Shown: piece after piece, positions 19,047 to 27,468 of the stretch
Numbering within the stretch: the first letter of the stretch is position 1
Layout: every line of letters starts with the position of its first letter
Assembly (NCBI GenBank): GCA_963719055.1
Contig: CAVRAU010000018.1
Coordinates: forward strand, 36,444-100,443
Direction: 5' to 3'
Length of the DNA stretch: 64,000 nucleotides
Origin: CAXMQZ01 sp963719055
GTDB taxonomy: Bacteria; Acidobacteriota; Thermoanaerobaculia; Multivoradales; JAHEKO01
The notes under the pieces: model-generated
Seen by the model: only the letters and a program-made list of their open reading frames with translations
Databases searched by the model: none
Told to the model about the DNA's origin: nothing
Made by a program: the position numbers and the translations under genes

Positions 19047-20409
19047 ATGATGCGCTGGTCTGGTTTGATCGTCTTCGGTCTCTCGATGTCGTGGGGATGC
19101 CAGAGCGCCCGAACCCGTCTGAGGCTCCGGCGGCGAAGCCGAATGTTCTGATTCTCATGGTCGATGCCCTGCGGGCGGATCGGCTGGGTGTCAACGGTTA
19201 CCCTCTGCCGACGACTCCCCATATCGACGAACTGGCGTCCGAGGGCATCAATTTCCGTCGGGCCTTCGCCCACTCGACCTGGACCAAGCCTTCCATCGCC
19301 ACGCTGTTTACGTCGGTCTACCCGAGTCAACACGGTCTGGATCAGGTCGCCTTGGCCGGGCAGGACGGTATGGGAAGCGAGATCCTTGCTGCGGATCTGA
19401 CGACACTCGCCGAGAGATTCCAGGCGGCAGGCTACAGGACGGCAGCCGTCGTCAATCAGGTTCACATCACCGCGCGCTTCGGATTCGATCAGGGCTTCGA
19501 GTTTTTCGATGAATGGCGGGGTATGGGAGGACCACGCCTCAACCGGAAGTTTCTCAGGTGGCAGAAAGCTCGAGATACGCCAGGCAGGCCTTTCTTCGCC
19601 TACATTCACTACCTCGATGCCCATTGGCCGTATACGCATCGGGACTGGAAGAGATCCCCTTCTTTTGGCTCAGTGACGCTGAGCCGCGAGCCGCCGGACT
19701 CTGGCAGGAGAGCATTCGGGACTGGGCGGCGCGGCTCGAGCTTCCCGGCGATCTAGAGGCTCTCGAGACTCGCTACGACCATGAGGTTGCCTACACCGAC
19801 CGCGCGATCGGAGAATTGGTCCACGGCCTGAAGGATCTGGGTCTGTACGAGGACACCATCATCGTGGTCACCGCCGATCACGGCGAGGCTTTCTTGGAAC
19901 ATGGCGAATTGCTGCACGGTCATGCCCCATACGAGGAGATGATCCGGATACCTCTCGTCATTCGGCTACCGGCCAGGCTACGGGGTCGGGTGAGATCGAT
20001 GGCAGTCCCGGTCGGGCTGATCGATCTGATGCCGACACTTCTCGATCTGGCGGGGCTCGAGCAAGAGTCAGGTGCCCAGGGACGCAGCTTCGCCCCCCTG
20101 ATCCGCGGCCAGGACCTCCGCAGCCGCCTGGTGTTCGTGGAGACAGAGTCGGCCGTGGCCGTGCGGGGTGGCAATCGCAAACTGATCCGATTCGCCGATG
20201 GACGCCAGCAGCATTTCGATCTGGGTCGCGATCCGCTGGAGCTACGACCCCTGGTCGAGACCTGCGGAGCGCCCTGCACGCAGTTGGAGACGCGCCTGGC
20301 AGATTTCTCGGCCGCGATGGCATCTGCACGGCAGACCCTCCAGACCGCCACCGTGCCACTGGAGCGGCAGGACATCGAGGACATGCGCGCCCTGGGCTAC
20401 CTGGATTGA
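19047..20409 (+). CDS. Sulfatase-like hydrolase/transferase, putative lipoprotein (two frameshifts)
   Basis: About 450 residues of the alkaline-phosphatase superfamily. The N-terminus MMRWSGLIVFGLSMSWGCQS looks like a lipoprotein signal. The core has LILMVDALRADRLG (metal Asp) and TADHGEAFLEHGELLHGHAPYEE (metal Asp-His), and ends in ALGYLD. The nucleophile region is STWTKPSIATLFTS, so Thr stands where sulfatases have the Cys/Ser that becomes formylglycine. A phosphotransferase or phosphodiesterase-like chemistry is therefore as likely as sulfate ester hydrolysis. Frame changes occur near 19112, after the signal, and near 19634 (HWPYT to ASGLEEIPFF). Start ATG 19047 or 19050. Confidence 0.8.
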
Positions 20410-20423
20410 AGGCGAGCGCCGGC

Positions 20424-21206
20424 TCAACTGCCGAGGATGTAGCCGCCGTCGATGGCGAGGAATTGGCCAGTCACGTAGGCCGCAGCCGGCGAGCTCAAGA
20501 AACCGATCATGGCGCCGATCTCAGCCGGCTCTGCCAAGCGTTGCATGGGTATGCCTTTGGCTTGAGATCCCAGGATCTCGTCCACTGATTTGCCGGTCTG
20601 CTGGGCCACGGCGGTCGCCAGCTCCACCTGGCGCTCGGTGCGGGTATAGCCGGGTAGCACGGCATTGACGGTCACTCCATCGGGCGCCACTTCCAGGGCG
20701 AGGGTCTTGAGGTAGCCGAGCACCGCCGGCCGCAGAGCGTTGGACAGGGCCAATCGGGGGATGGGCTGCCGGGCGGAGACCGAGTTGATGGCGATGATGC
20801 GGCCCCAACCTCGGCGACGCATTCCGGGTAGCACGAAATTGCACAGCCGGGGAACGAACAGCAGGGCGAGAGGAATCGCCTCTGCCCAGTCGGTGTCATC
20901 CAGCTCGGCCGCCGGTTTGACCCGTGGACCGCCGCCATTGGCCACCAGGATATCGATGGGTCCCAGCTGTTCTTCGACCTCGGAGACCAGATCTTCCAAC
21001 TCGTGGACCTGGCGGACATCCGCGGGGATGGCCACGACTTCGAATCCTTCGTCGTTCAGCGCTTGAAGTGCAGTGTCCAACTTGTCCCCGCCACGACTGT
21101 TGATCGCCAGGCGGGCGCCCCGCGCGGCCAGGGCCCGGGCAGCGGCCAGACCCAGACCTGAGCTCGACCCGGTCACCAGCGCGACTCGATCGTTCAGATC
21201 TGACAT
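20424..21206 (-). CDS. Short-chain dehydrogenase/reductase family protein lacking the usual catalytic Tyr-Lys
   Basis: 260 residues with a normal Rossmann start (VALVTGSSSGLGLAAARALAARG), an NG-type motif (VANGGG) and the Ser motif (INSVSA). The active site YxxxK is replaced by LALSN, as in the 3-oxoacyl-ACP-reductase-like SDR subgroup with the SNxxR pattern (SNALRPAV here). The C-terminal TVNAVLPGYTRTERQ and VTGQFLAIDGGYI are standard. It starts 3 nt after the hydroxyacyl-CoA dehydrogenase gene and is likely co-transcribed, suggesting acyl-CoA or related metabolism, but catalytic ability is uncertain. Confidence 0.87.
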   Translation of the reverse strand: MSDLNDRVALVTGSSSGLGLAAARALAARGARLAINSRGGDKLDTALQALNDEGFEVVAIPADVRQVHELEDLVSEVEEQLGPIDILVANGGGPRVKPAAELDDTDWAEAIPLALLFVPRLCNFVLPGMRRRGWGRIIAINSVSARQPIPRLALSNALRPAVLGYLKTLALEVAPDGVTVNAVLPGYTRTERQVELATAVAQQTGKSVDEILGSQAKGIPMQRLAEPAEIGAMIGFLSSPAAAYVTGQFLAIDGGYILGS

Positions 21207-21209
21207 GGC

Positions 21210-22094
21210 TCAATCCTCCTCGATGACATTCCCGTCGCCATCGTAATCGTAGACACCGCGGCCGACCTTGCGACCCAATCGTCCGGCCTGGACATACTGC
21301 ACGAGAAGGTTGCTGGGACGGTAGGTCTCTCCCAGGGTTTGCTGCAGGTGACGAAGGATCGACAACCTGATGTCCAACCCCACCAGATCGACCATCTCGA
21401 ACGGACCCATGGGGTGATTCAGACCCAATCTGAGCGCCTTGTCGATGTCACGGGCGCAAGCGACTCCCTGCTCGAGCATACGAAACGCCTCGTTGCCGAT
21501 CAGCGCATTGATCCGGGAGGTGACAAATCCGGGCGACTCGTTGACCAAGACCACCTCCTTCCCCATGGCTTCCGCGACCCGGCGGAGGGTATGAACGGTC
21601 TCGTCAGAGGTCTCGAGACCGCGAACCAGCTCCACCAGCTTCATCAGATGAACGGGGTTGAAGAAGTGCATGCCGCCGAAGCGCTCAGGGCGGCCGCTGG
21701 CAGTGGCCATTTCGGTGATGGACAGCCCGGAGGTGTTGGAGGCGAGAATCGCTGCTGCCGGTGCGAACCGTGCCACTTGCGCGAAGATCTGTACTTTGAG
21801 CTGCATGGCTTCGGGGACCGCCTCGATGACCACATCGGCCCGTCCAACTGCCGTTTCCAGCTCTTGGTGAAGATGCAGGCTTTCTTTGGCCCCGACTGCC
21901 TCCAGTGCGTCGACCTTGCCCAGGCTCACCCCTTTGTCGAGATTGCGATGGATCGTGACCTTGGCCTGGGTCAGGGACTGCGGATCGATATCGAAGAGAT
22001 GGGTCTCGAATCCGGCGGCGGCGGCCACGTGGGCGATACCGCGACCCATGGTGCCAGCTCCCAGGACGGCGATTCGGTGCGGTTTCTCGGGCAT
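21210..22094 (-). CDS. 3-hydroxyacyl-CoA (3-hydroxybutyryl-CoA type) dehydrogenase
   Basis: 294 residues, the size of single-function PaaH/Hbd enzymes. The NAD-binding motif is GAGTMGRGIAHVAAAAGFET. SNTSGLSITEMA and GMHFFNPVHLMKLVELVRG contain the catalytic His, followed by VNESPGFVTSRINALIGNEAF and a C-terminal domain (GLNHPMGPFEMVDLVGLD). It oxidises 3-hydroxyacyl-CoA to 3-ketoacyl-CoA, in beta-oxidation or butyrate-type routes. It is first in a two-gene unit with the SDR. A separate enoyl-CoA hydratase gene lies at 45011-45757, not in the same operon. Confidence 0.92.
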   Translation of the reverse strand: MPEKPHRIAVLGAGTMGRGIAHVAAAAGFETHLFDIDPQSLTQAKVTIHRNLDKGVSLGKVDALEAVGAKESLHLHQELETAVGRADVVIEAVPEAMQLKVQIFAQVARFAPAAAILASNTSGLSITEMATASGRPERFGGMHFFNPVHLMKLVELVRGLETSDETVHTLRRVAEAMGKEVVLVNESPGFVTSRINALIGNEAFRMLEQGVACARDIDKALRLGLNHPMGPFEMVDLVGLDIRLSILRHLQQTLGETYRPSNLLVQYVQAGRLGRKVGRGVYDYDGDGNVIEED

Positions 22095-22262
22095 GGTCTC
22101 CTCGGTAGCGTAGGACAGCGGGAATTCTAGCAGCGCCGGACCTCATCGACCCCAACTCGAGGGTGGCGAATTTGACAGCCGCCCGAGGAGGGATGAGCTA
22201 CACTACCGCGTGTTCGATGCATCACCCCAGACGGTGCCGATATTCAGAGACGGTTCTACGTA

Positions 22263-23138
22263 ATGAGCAGACAACTTGCTGGTTTGCTGCTGGTGGGCGC
22301 GATCTTCATCGGGGCCATTCTGGCGGGTTCCCCGGCCGTGGCGCAAGGCTCGTCCATGTTCTTGCTCGATCTGCCTGGCGACAAGGTTGGCGTCAGGTAC
22401 TCGCACGGGTCCCTGGATCGGGCTGTGCAGGTGCAGGACTCGTTCGATTTGCTGGTCGAGGATTTTCGCAGTTGGACCCGAGCGAAGGTAAACCTGGTCA
22501 TTCTTCTGTTGTCGCGAGAGGAATGGGCGGAGTCCGGCCTGGTCTACCCCTACGGGATGTCGGAGGCGTCGGGTGGCCGGGGGCTGGCGTTGCCCTCGTG
22601 GGGCGACGATGGCACGGTCGAGTTGTGGCGCAACCTTCTCGGAACCCGGCTGCCGACGCAGCCCGATCAGCCGATGCGGGGAACTCCCGAGCAGACGGCC
22701 AGCCTGGCCGTCGCCGACTTGATCGGCTCGATCGACGCAGCGCGAATTCTCCTGCGCGGCAGCGGCACCCGAGGCGATCAGCCCTGGGTCGATGGCGTGA
22801 TCGTCCACGTCGTGGTCTTGAACCACATTCGCAGCCATCATGAAGCGCGGCTACCCGACGTCCGAATGGCGTTCGGGGATCTGGCGAAACAAGGGGGTGG
22901 CGCCCGGGCCCACCCCCTGAGCTCGGCGCTTTCGCCGCCCTCTCTCGCCGCCCGCCTATGGCTTGAGAGCCAATTCTTTGCCGGGGCGGCTCTGCTGTCG
23001 AGTTCCAGCTGCAAAGTGCCGGCGAAGGCCATCTTCAAACAGGCTCGCAAGAACGGTGGACTCATCCAGGCCGCCGGTCTTCTGTCCGAGTGTCCCGAGC
23101 TCGGTACCTGGTTGAGCTCCAGTTTCAAGGCCGAGTAG
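22263..23138 (+). CDS. Secreted protein of unknown function
   Basis: 291 residues. A clear signal peptide (MSRQLAGLLLVGAIFIGAIL, cleavage after AVAQ) precedes an alpha/beta domain that I do not recognise. Notable stretches are VNLVILLLSREEWAESGLVYPYG, reminiscent of secreted peptidase-like folds but without an HExxH zinc motif, and PWVDGVIVHVVVLNHIRSHHEA. Two cysteines near the C-terminus (SSCKV and SECPE) could form a disulfide. The ATG at 22263 has no strong ribosome site. It is followed by an outer-membrane barrel gene 136 nt downstream. Confidence 0.6.
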   Translation: MSRQLAGLLLVGAIFIGAILAGSPAVAQGSSMFLLDLPGDKVGVRYSHGSLDRAVQVQDSFDLLVEDFRSWTRAKVNLVILLLSREEWAESGLVYPYGMSEASGGRGLALPSWGDDGTVELWRNLLGTRLPTQPDQPMRGTPEQTASLAVADLIGSIDAARILLRGSGTRGDQPWVDGVIVHVVVLNHIRSHHEARLPDVRMAFGDLAKQGGGARAHPLSSALSPPSLAARLWLESQFFAGAALLSSSSCKVPAKAIFKQARKNGGLIQAAGLLSECPELGTWLSSSFKAE

Positions 23139-23273
23139 GTTCGGGGTGTGGAAGATGAACTTGCGTTTCTTCAAGTTTTCGTCTAAGAATCAGCACGTAA
23201 GTTCGCAAGAACACGGAAAAACTGCTCTGAAGTGCCTGTGCAGTTCGGGTAGGATGACAAACGGAGGTAGGTT

Positions 23274-23849
23274 ATGAAAAAGGCGTTCTTAGCGTTGGGT
23301 CTGCTTGCTTTGCTGGCCGTTCCCGTCAGCGCGGGTGGAGGTTTCGGTCTGCACGCCGGATGGGTCGATATGTCCGATGCGGACAACGATGCGGGCTGGG
23401 GTCTGATGGTGAAGTTTGGTCTCAGCCCACATGTCGACATTCAGCTTCGCGGTACCGACTTTCGTGAAATGACGGTCAGCGGCTCGCAGGGTGGCTCTGG
23501 ACTGGCAAGCGACTTCGATTTCCAGGCCACTCTTGTCGATCTGGGGTTCAACTACAACTTCATCAAGGAGGGTCGCAAGCTGACTCCCTACGTGGGTCTA
23601 GGTGGCACCTACTATCTTCTCGATTCCACCCCCGACTCCAATGCTCGGGTCGGAGACGAGTACGGATGGTATGGGGTAGCGGGCCTCGAATTTCCCATCG
23701 CCAAGCGCTGGGACCTCTACCTCGAAGGCATGTGGCGGGACGCCAAGATGACGATCAAGGGGGATGACCTGGGCTTTGGTGGTCCCGTGGATGTGGGTGT
23801 GAACCTCAACGGTCCCCAGGTCAATCTCGGCATCTCGCTCGCCTGGTGA
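23274..23849 (+). CDS. Small outer-membrane beta-barrel protein (OmpA/OmpX-like fold)
   Basis: 191 residues. The signal peptide (MKKAFLALGLLALLAVPVSA) is followed by about eight amphipathic strands such as VKFGLSPHVDIQLRGTDFR, TPYVGLGGTYYLL, YGVAGLEFPIAKRWDLYLEG and QVNLGISLAW, with the aromatic last residue (Trp) needed for BAM recognition. There is no peptidoglycan-binding OmpA domain. GGAGG lies 6 nt before the ATG. A strong hairpin follows the stop by 44 nt, so it appears monocistronic. The specific role is unknown. Confidence 0.78.
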   Translation: MKKAFLALGLLALLAVPVSAGGGFGLHAGWVDMSDADNDAGWGLMVKFGLSPHVDIQLRGTDFREMTVSGSQGGSGLASDFDFQATLVDLGFNYNFIKEGRKLTPYVGLGGTYYLLDSTPDSNARVGDEYGWYGVAGLEFPIAKRWDLYLEGMWRDAKMTIKGDDLGFGGPVDVGVNLNGPQVNLGISLAW

Positions 23850-23892
23850 GGCGGACTGCTGGGATCGACTCGTAAGAACCCTTTTTTGCTTC

Positions 23893-23918
23893 GGGAGCAG
23901 AGGCGTGCCTCTGCTCCC
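23893..23918 (+). terminator. Hairpin terminator after the beta-barrel gene
   Basis: GGGAGCAGAGG (23893-23903) and CCTCTGCTCCC (23908-23918) form a perfect 11-bp stem with a CGTG loop, followed by TTTGCCTTT. The T-tract is interrupted, but the stem is very stable and placed where a terminator is expected. Confidence 0.6.
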
Positions 23919-24010
23919 TTTGCCTTTGGTGTCGCATCGGGACGGATACCGATTGGACGGAAATCTGTATTGAAGACGAGCTCCGAGAGCGGATTTCATG
24001 GCAGCTGGAC

Positions 24011-24039
24011 TTGACAGCCGACATCCAGGTCCCTATTTT
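24011..24039 (+). promoter_or_regulatory. Predicted promoter of the Cus-like efflux locus
   Basis: TTGACA (24011-24016), a 17-bp spacer and TATTTT (24034-24039) lie 24 nt before the first gene of the locus. The 17-bp spacing argues against a MerR/CueR-type promoter, which normally has 19-20 bp. No clear dyad for a copper regulator is seen. Confidence 0.55.
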
Positions 24040-24063
24040 GGAGAAGAGAGAGTCTAGCCTGTG

Positions 24064-24480
24064 ATGCAGCGACAACGAACACTGGCGGCAATCGTCGCCT
24101 TGGGAATCCTCATCGTCTCCCCGATTGCGTGGGGATGCGAGGGGGCCGACATGAAGAGCTGCAGCATGTCGGACTGCCCCATGTCCGACATGCAAGAAGT
24201 CGACGGATGCCACGAACCAAAAGCCTCGTCGACCCAGTCCTTCAGTTGCGAAAGCGGTCACCAGGTCTTGATCGCCTGCTGTGACGCACCAGTGGATCAG
24301 GAACAGGCACAGGTCGCCGCCGCAACGTTCCTGAAACATGGCTCGACTCCGTTGCTCCTGCTGCCGGAAAGCGTCGAGTTGCACCCTCCATCCCGACCAC
24401 CAGATTCGATCTCTCAGGCGATCTCGTCCCAGCAACACGAGCTGGGCCGGTTCACTCTTCTATCTTCGTTTCTCCTTTGA
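24064..24480 (+). CDS. Small Cys/Met-rich secreted protein leading the efflux locus
   Basis: 138 residues. The signal peptide (LAAIVALGILIVSPIAWGC) is followed by a dense metal-ligand stretch, MKSCSMSDCPMSDM, with three Met-Ser/Met-Lys and two Cys in 14 residues, then further CH, SC and CC pairs. This composition fits periplasmic Cu(I) or Ag(I) binding. The rest (TFLKHGSTPLLLLPESVELH) is unassigned. ATG 24064 is preferred; GTG 24061 is immediately adjacent. Its position ahead of outer-membrane, adaptor and RND genes suggests a metal chaperone or sensor. No named family recognised. Confidence 0.62.
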   Translation: MQRQRTLAAIVALGILIVSPIAWGCEGADMKSCSMSDCPMSDMQEVDGCHEPKASSTQSFSCESGHQVLIACCDAPVDQEQAQVAAATFLKHGSTPLLLLPESVELHPPSRPPDSISQAISSQQHELGRFTLLSSFLL

Positions 24481-24561
24481 TTCTCCTCTAGAGCGAGCTG
24501 TGAAGACTCGCCACCGTCGTGGTGGCGAATCCTCGAACACAGATCTCTTTGGAGGCGAATC

Positions 24562-25947
24562 GTGTACAGAAGATCTCAGAATTGGCCTGACGGCTGCGCT
24601 GATCACAGCAGCGCCGGTACTCGGGCAACCAAATGAAACAGAAGGAATTGAGGCTGCAGGGGCTGATGGCTCGGCTACTGAAGTGGTAGCCCCTGCGGAT
24701 CGAATCCTCCAGTCGCTTTCGAATACAGAGCTGCGTGCTCTGATCTCAGAGACGCTGGAGAGAAACCCCGGGAGTGGCAAGAGCGCAAGCGCAGGCTCGG
24801 GCTGCGGATCTTCGGGCGCCGCAGGTGCGAGCCCTTCCGGATCCAGTGGCAGGAGTGACGGCATGGCTCAAGAGGCGCGGAGACACGTACGGGACCCCAG
24901 GTGCTGACCCTGAGTTGGGTTCAGGCTTTGCCGTGGCTCAGCAAGTTCGACCTGAAGGAGCAAGCGGCGCTTTTCGAGTCCAGCGCCTTGCATTTCGATG
25001 TGGAGGCTTCTCGACTGGCGCTGGTGACTTCCGTTCGACGTCTCTACTACGAGTTGGCATTTCTGGCGCAGTACAAAGAGATCACACAGGACTATCTCGA
25101 TCATCTGCGGCAGCACGAGGAGATCTCGCAGTCACGATATGCCACAGGTACGGGCGCCAGCCAGGACGTCATCAAGATCCAGGCGGAGATAACCCTGGCT
25201 GACAATCTCCTGCTCGATATCGATCAACGCCGGATCGATCTGGAGGCGCAGATCAACGATCTGAGAGATCGAACAGCCTCTAGTGCCATCCTTCCTGCGG
25301 TGCTTCCTGCGGGAGTCGAAATCCGTTCCGACGTCCAGGTACTCCGGTGAGTTCGCGGAGGAGTCCCGTCCAGAGGTGACCGCTGCCGATGCGCGGATCG
25401 CTGCCGCCGAGGCGCGAATCAAACTGGCAGACAAGGAGTACCGACCCAATTTCAAGGTCGGGCTCACCTACACCTTCGTGAATCCTCGTGAGGACCAGGC
25501 AGGGATGCTCAATCCGCCTGAAGGCAATGGAGACGACATCTTTGGCATTCAGGGTGGAGTCAGTGTTCCTATTTGGCGCAAGAGACTGAAGTCCGGAGCG
25601 CAGGAGGCGAGCGAGTTAGAGCTCTCTGCCCGGGAAGCGAAGCGGGACGTCCTGGCCGGGATCGAGTCTGGCCCTGGGTGACCTGGTGCAGCGGATTCCC
25701 CTCACCTGGCAGCAACTTCGACTACTGGAGGACATCCTGATCCTGCAGGCCGAGGAATCGGTTCAGTCGGCTCAATCCGGCTATGTGTCAGGAACCCTCA
25801 ACGCTTTGGATCTGCTCGACGCGGAACACGTTCTATTCAAGGCAGACACTGCGATAGCACGGGCTCAGGCCGACTATGCCATTCGTCTGGCTCAACTCGA
25901 GGGCGAGGTAGGTGGTCCTATTGGCGCAGCACCCAACTACGGAGTGA
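24562..25947 (+). CDS. CusC/CzcC-like outer-membrane efflux protein (about five frameshifts)
   Basis: About 460 residues after frame repair. GTG 24562 has GGAGG 6 nt upstream, and the signal region is LTAALITAAPVLGQ. Recognisable blocks in order are LISETLERNP, VARAQAQARAADLRAPQVRA, LPDPVAGVTAWL, ETRTGPQVLTLSWVQALPW, SRPEVTAADARIAAAEARI, GVSVPIWRKRLKSGAQEASE and SAQSGYVSGTLNALDLLDAE. Frames change near 24580, 24770, 24870, 25345 and 25672. The stop is inferred: the present frame runs into the adaptor, while a shift near 25940 would end at TGA 25945-25947. Forms the outer channel of a metal CBA pump. Confidence 0.72.
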
Positions 25948-25955
25948 TTGAAGTA

Positions 25956-27457
25956 ATGAACCCACAAATCAAGACTGACTCTTCAAGTGGAAAGCGCGTG
26001 CTGCGGGCAGTGGTACTGGTTGCTAGCAGCTTCGTGTTCTTCTATTTGCTGTTTTTCGACCCTTTGGGTCTTCACCCGGTCGATGGGTGGCTGCAGGCCC
26101 GTCTCGACTATCACACCGGCGAAATGGACATGAGCTCTGGAGAGGCAGAAGGCCAGCTCTGGACGTGCTCCATGCACCCTCACATCCTCGAGGACGAGCC
26201 TGGCGAGTGCCCCATCTGTGGGATGAATCTCGTACCGGTGGCCGGTGGCGCATCCGCTGCACAGGCCAAGGCAGGCCCAGCGATGAGCGGTGAGCGCGAG
26301 ATTCTCTTCTACCGCAATCCGATGACACCGACGATCACCTCGCCGGTCCCGGCGAAGGACGAGATGGGAATGGACTACGTCGCCGGTCTATGCAGACGAG
26401 GTCAACCAGGCCATCGGCCAGGGATCTACCGTCAACATCAACCCGGCCGTCGTGCAGAACATGAACGTACAGACCGCCATGGTCGAGCGCCGGGACCTCA
26501 ACCAGGAGATCCGGACGGTCGGGTACCTCGAGTACGACCAGGAGCGCATGGTCACTGTGACCACGAAGTACTCGGGCTGGGTCGAAAAGGTCTACGTCAA
26601 CTACGTCGGTGAACCGGTCACGAAGGGGCAACCTCTGTTCGAGATCTACTCTCCCGAGCTTGTCCAGACCGAACAGGAGCTCCTCTCCGCCATCGAGTAC
26701 GCCGGGAAATTCGATGCTTCGAGCACGGAAGCCGGTCGGCGGGCGAGTGCGTTGGTCGATTCTGCACGTGAGCGCCTCAGGTATTGGGACATCTCTACCG
26801 ATCAGATCGACAATCTGGAGAACACCGGAGAAGTCTTTCGGACGCTTCGAGTGGTGGCGCCGGCGAGTGGTCTGGTGATGAAGAGGATGGCAGGACTCGA
26901 AGGCATGGCGGTACGGCCGGGGATGGAGGTGTACCACATCGCTGACCTGCGATCGCTGTGGCTGTCGGTGGAAATCTTCGAACATCAGATGGCGAAGATC
27001 GATATTGGCAGCGTGGCCGAGATCGAGCTGACCTACTTCCCTGGCGAGGTCTTTCGCGGGACGGTGCGATACATCGAGCCGGAGTTCTCTGAAGCTACGA
27101 GAACCCTGCAGATGAAGATCGAAGTCCCCAACGCTGATGGACGCCTCAGATCTGGCATGTTCGGCACTGTCAGGTTTCAGCCGACGGCTGCTCAGCAGGC
27201 CTTGGTTGTACCTACTCAAGCCATCCTGCGAACCGGCCAGCGGAACGTCGTGATTGTCGATCTTGGCGGCGGAAGCTTCGAACCACGGGAGGTCTCTGAC
27301 GGGGCACGAGGGTGGTGGATATGTCGAGATTCTCGAGGGTCTGAACGAGCACGATCGGATTGTGACGTCGTCGCAATTTCTCATCGACTCGGAGTCGAAC
27401 CTGCAGGAAGCGGTACAGAAGATGATTGCCCAGCGCTCAGCTGAGGAAGACCACTAG
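25956..27457 (+). CDS. CusB-like periplasmic adaptor with heavy-metal-binding domain (two frameshifts)
   Basis: About 500 residues. An N-terminal membrane helix (LRAVVLVASSFVFFYLLFFD) is followed by a YHS-like metal site, WTCSMHPHILEDEPGECPICGMNL, read here as C-MHP-H...C-ICGM. A second block has FYRNPMTPT...KDEMGMDYV. Both are typical of copper/silver adaptors. Then lipoyl, hairpin and barrel domains (GYLEYDQERMVTVTTKYSGW, SPELVQTEQELLSA, RVVAPASGLVMKRM, LWLSVEIFEHQMAKI). Frame changes occur near 26385 (MDYV to YADEVNQAIGQ) and 27295 (FEPREV to LTGHEGGGYVEI). It ends 11 nt before the RND gene. Confidence 0.85.
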
Positions 27458-27468
27458 GAGAGATTGCT

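Noticed and set aside
24011..24039. MerR/CueR-type copper promoter before the Cus-like locus
   Set aside because: The -35 to -10 spacing is 17 bp, not 19-20, and no dyad lies between the boxes.
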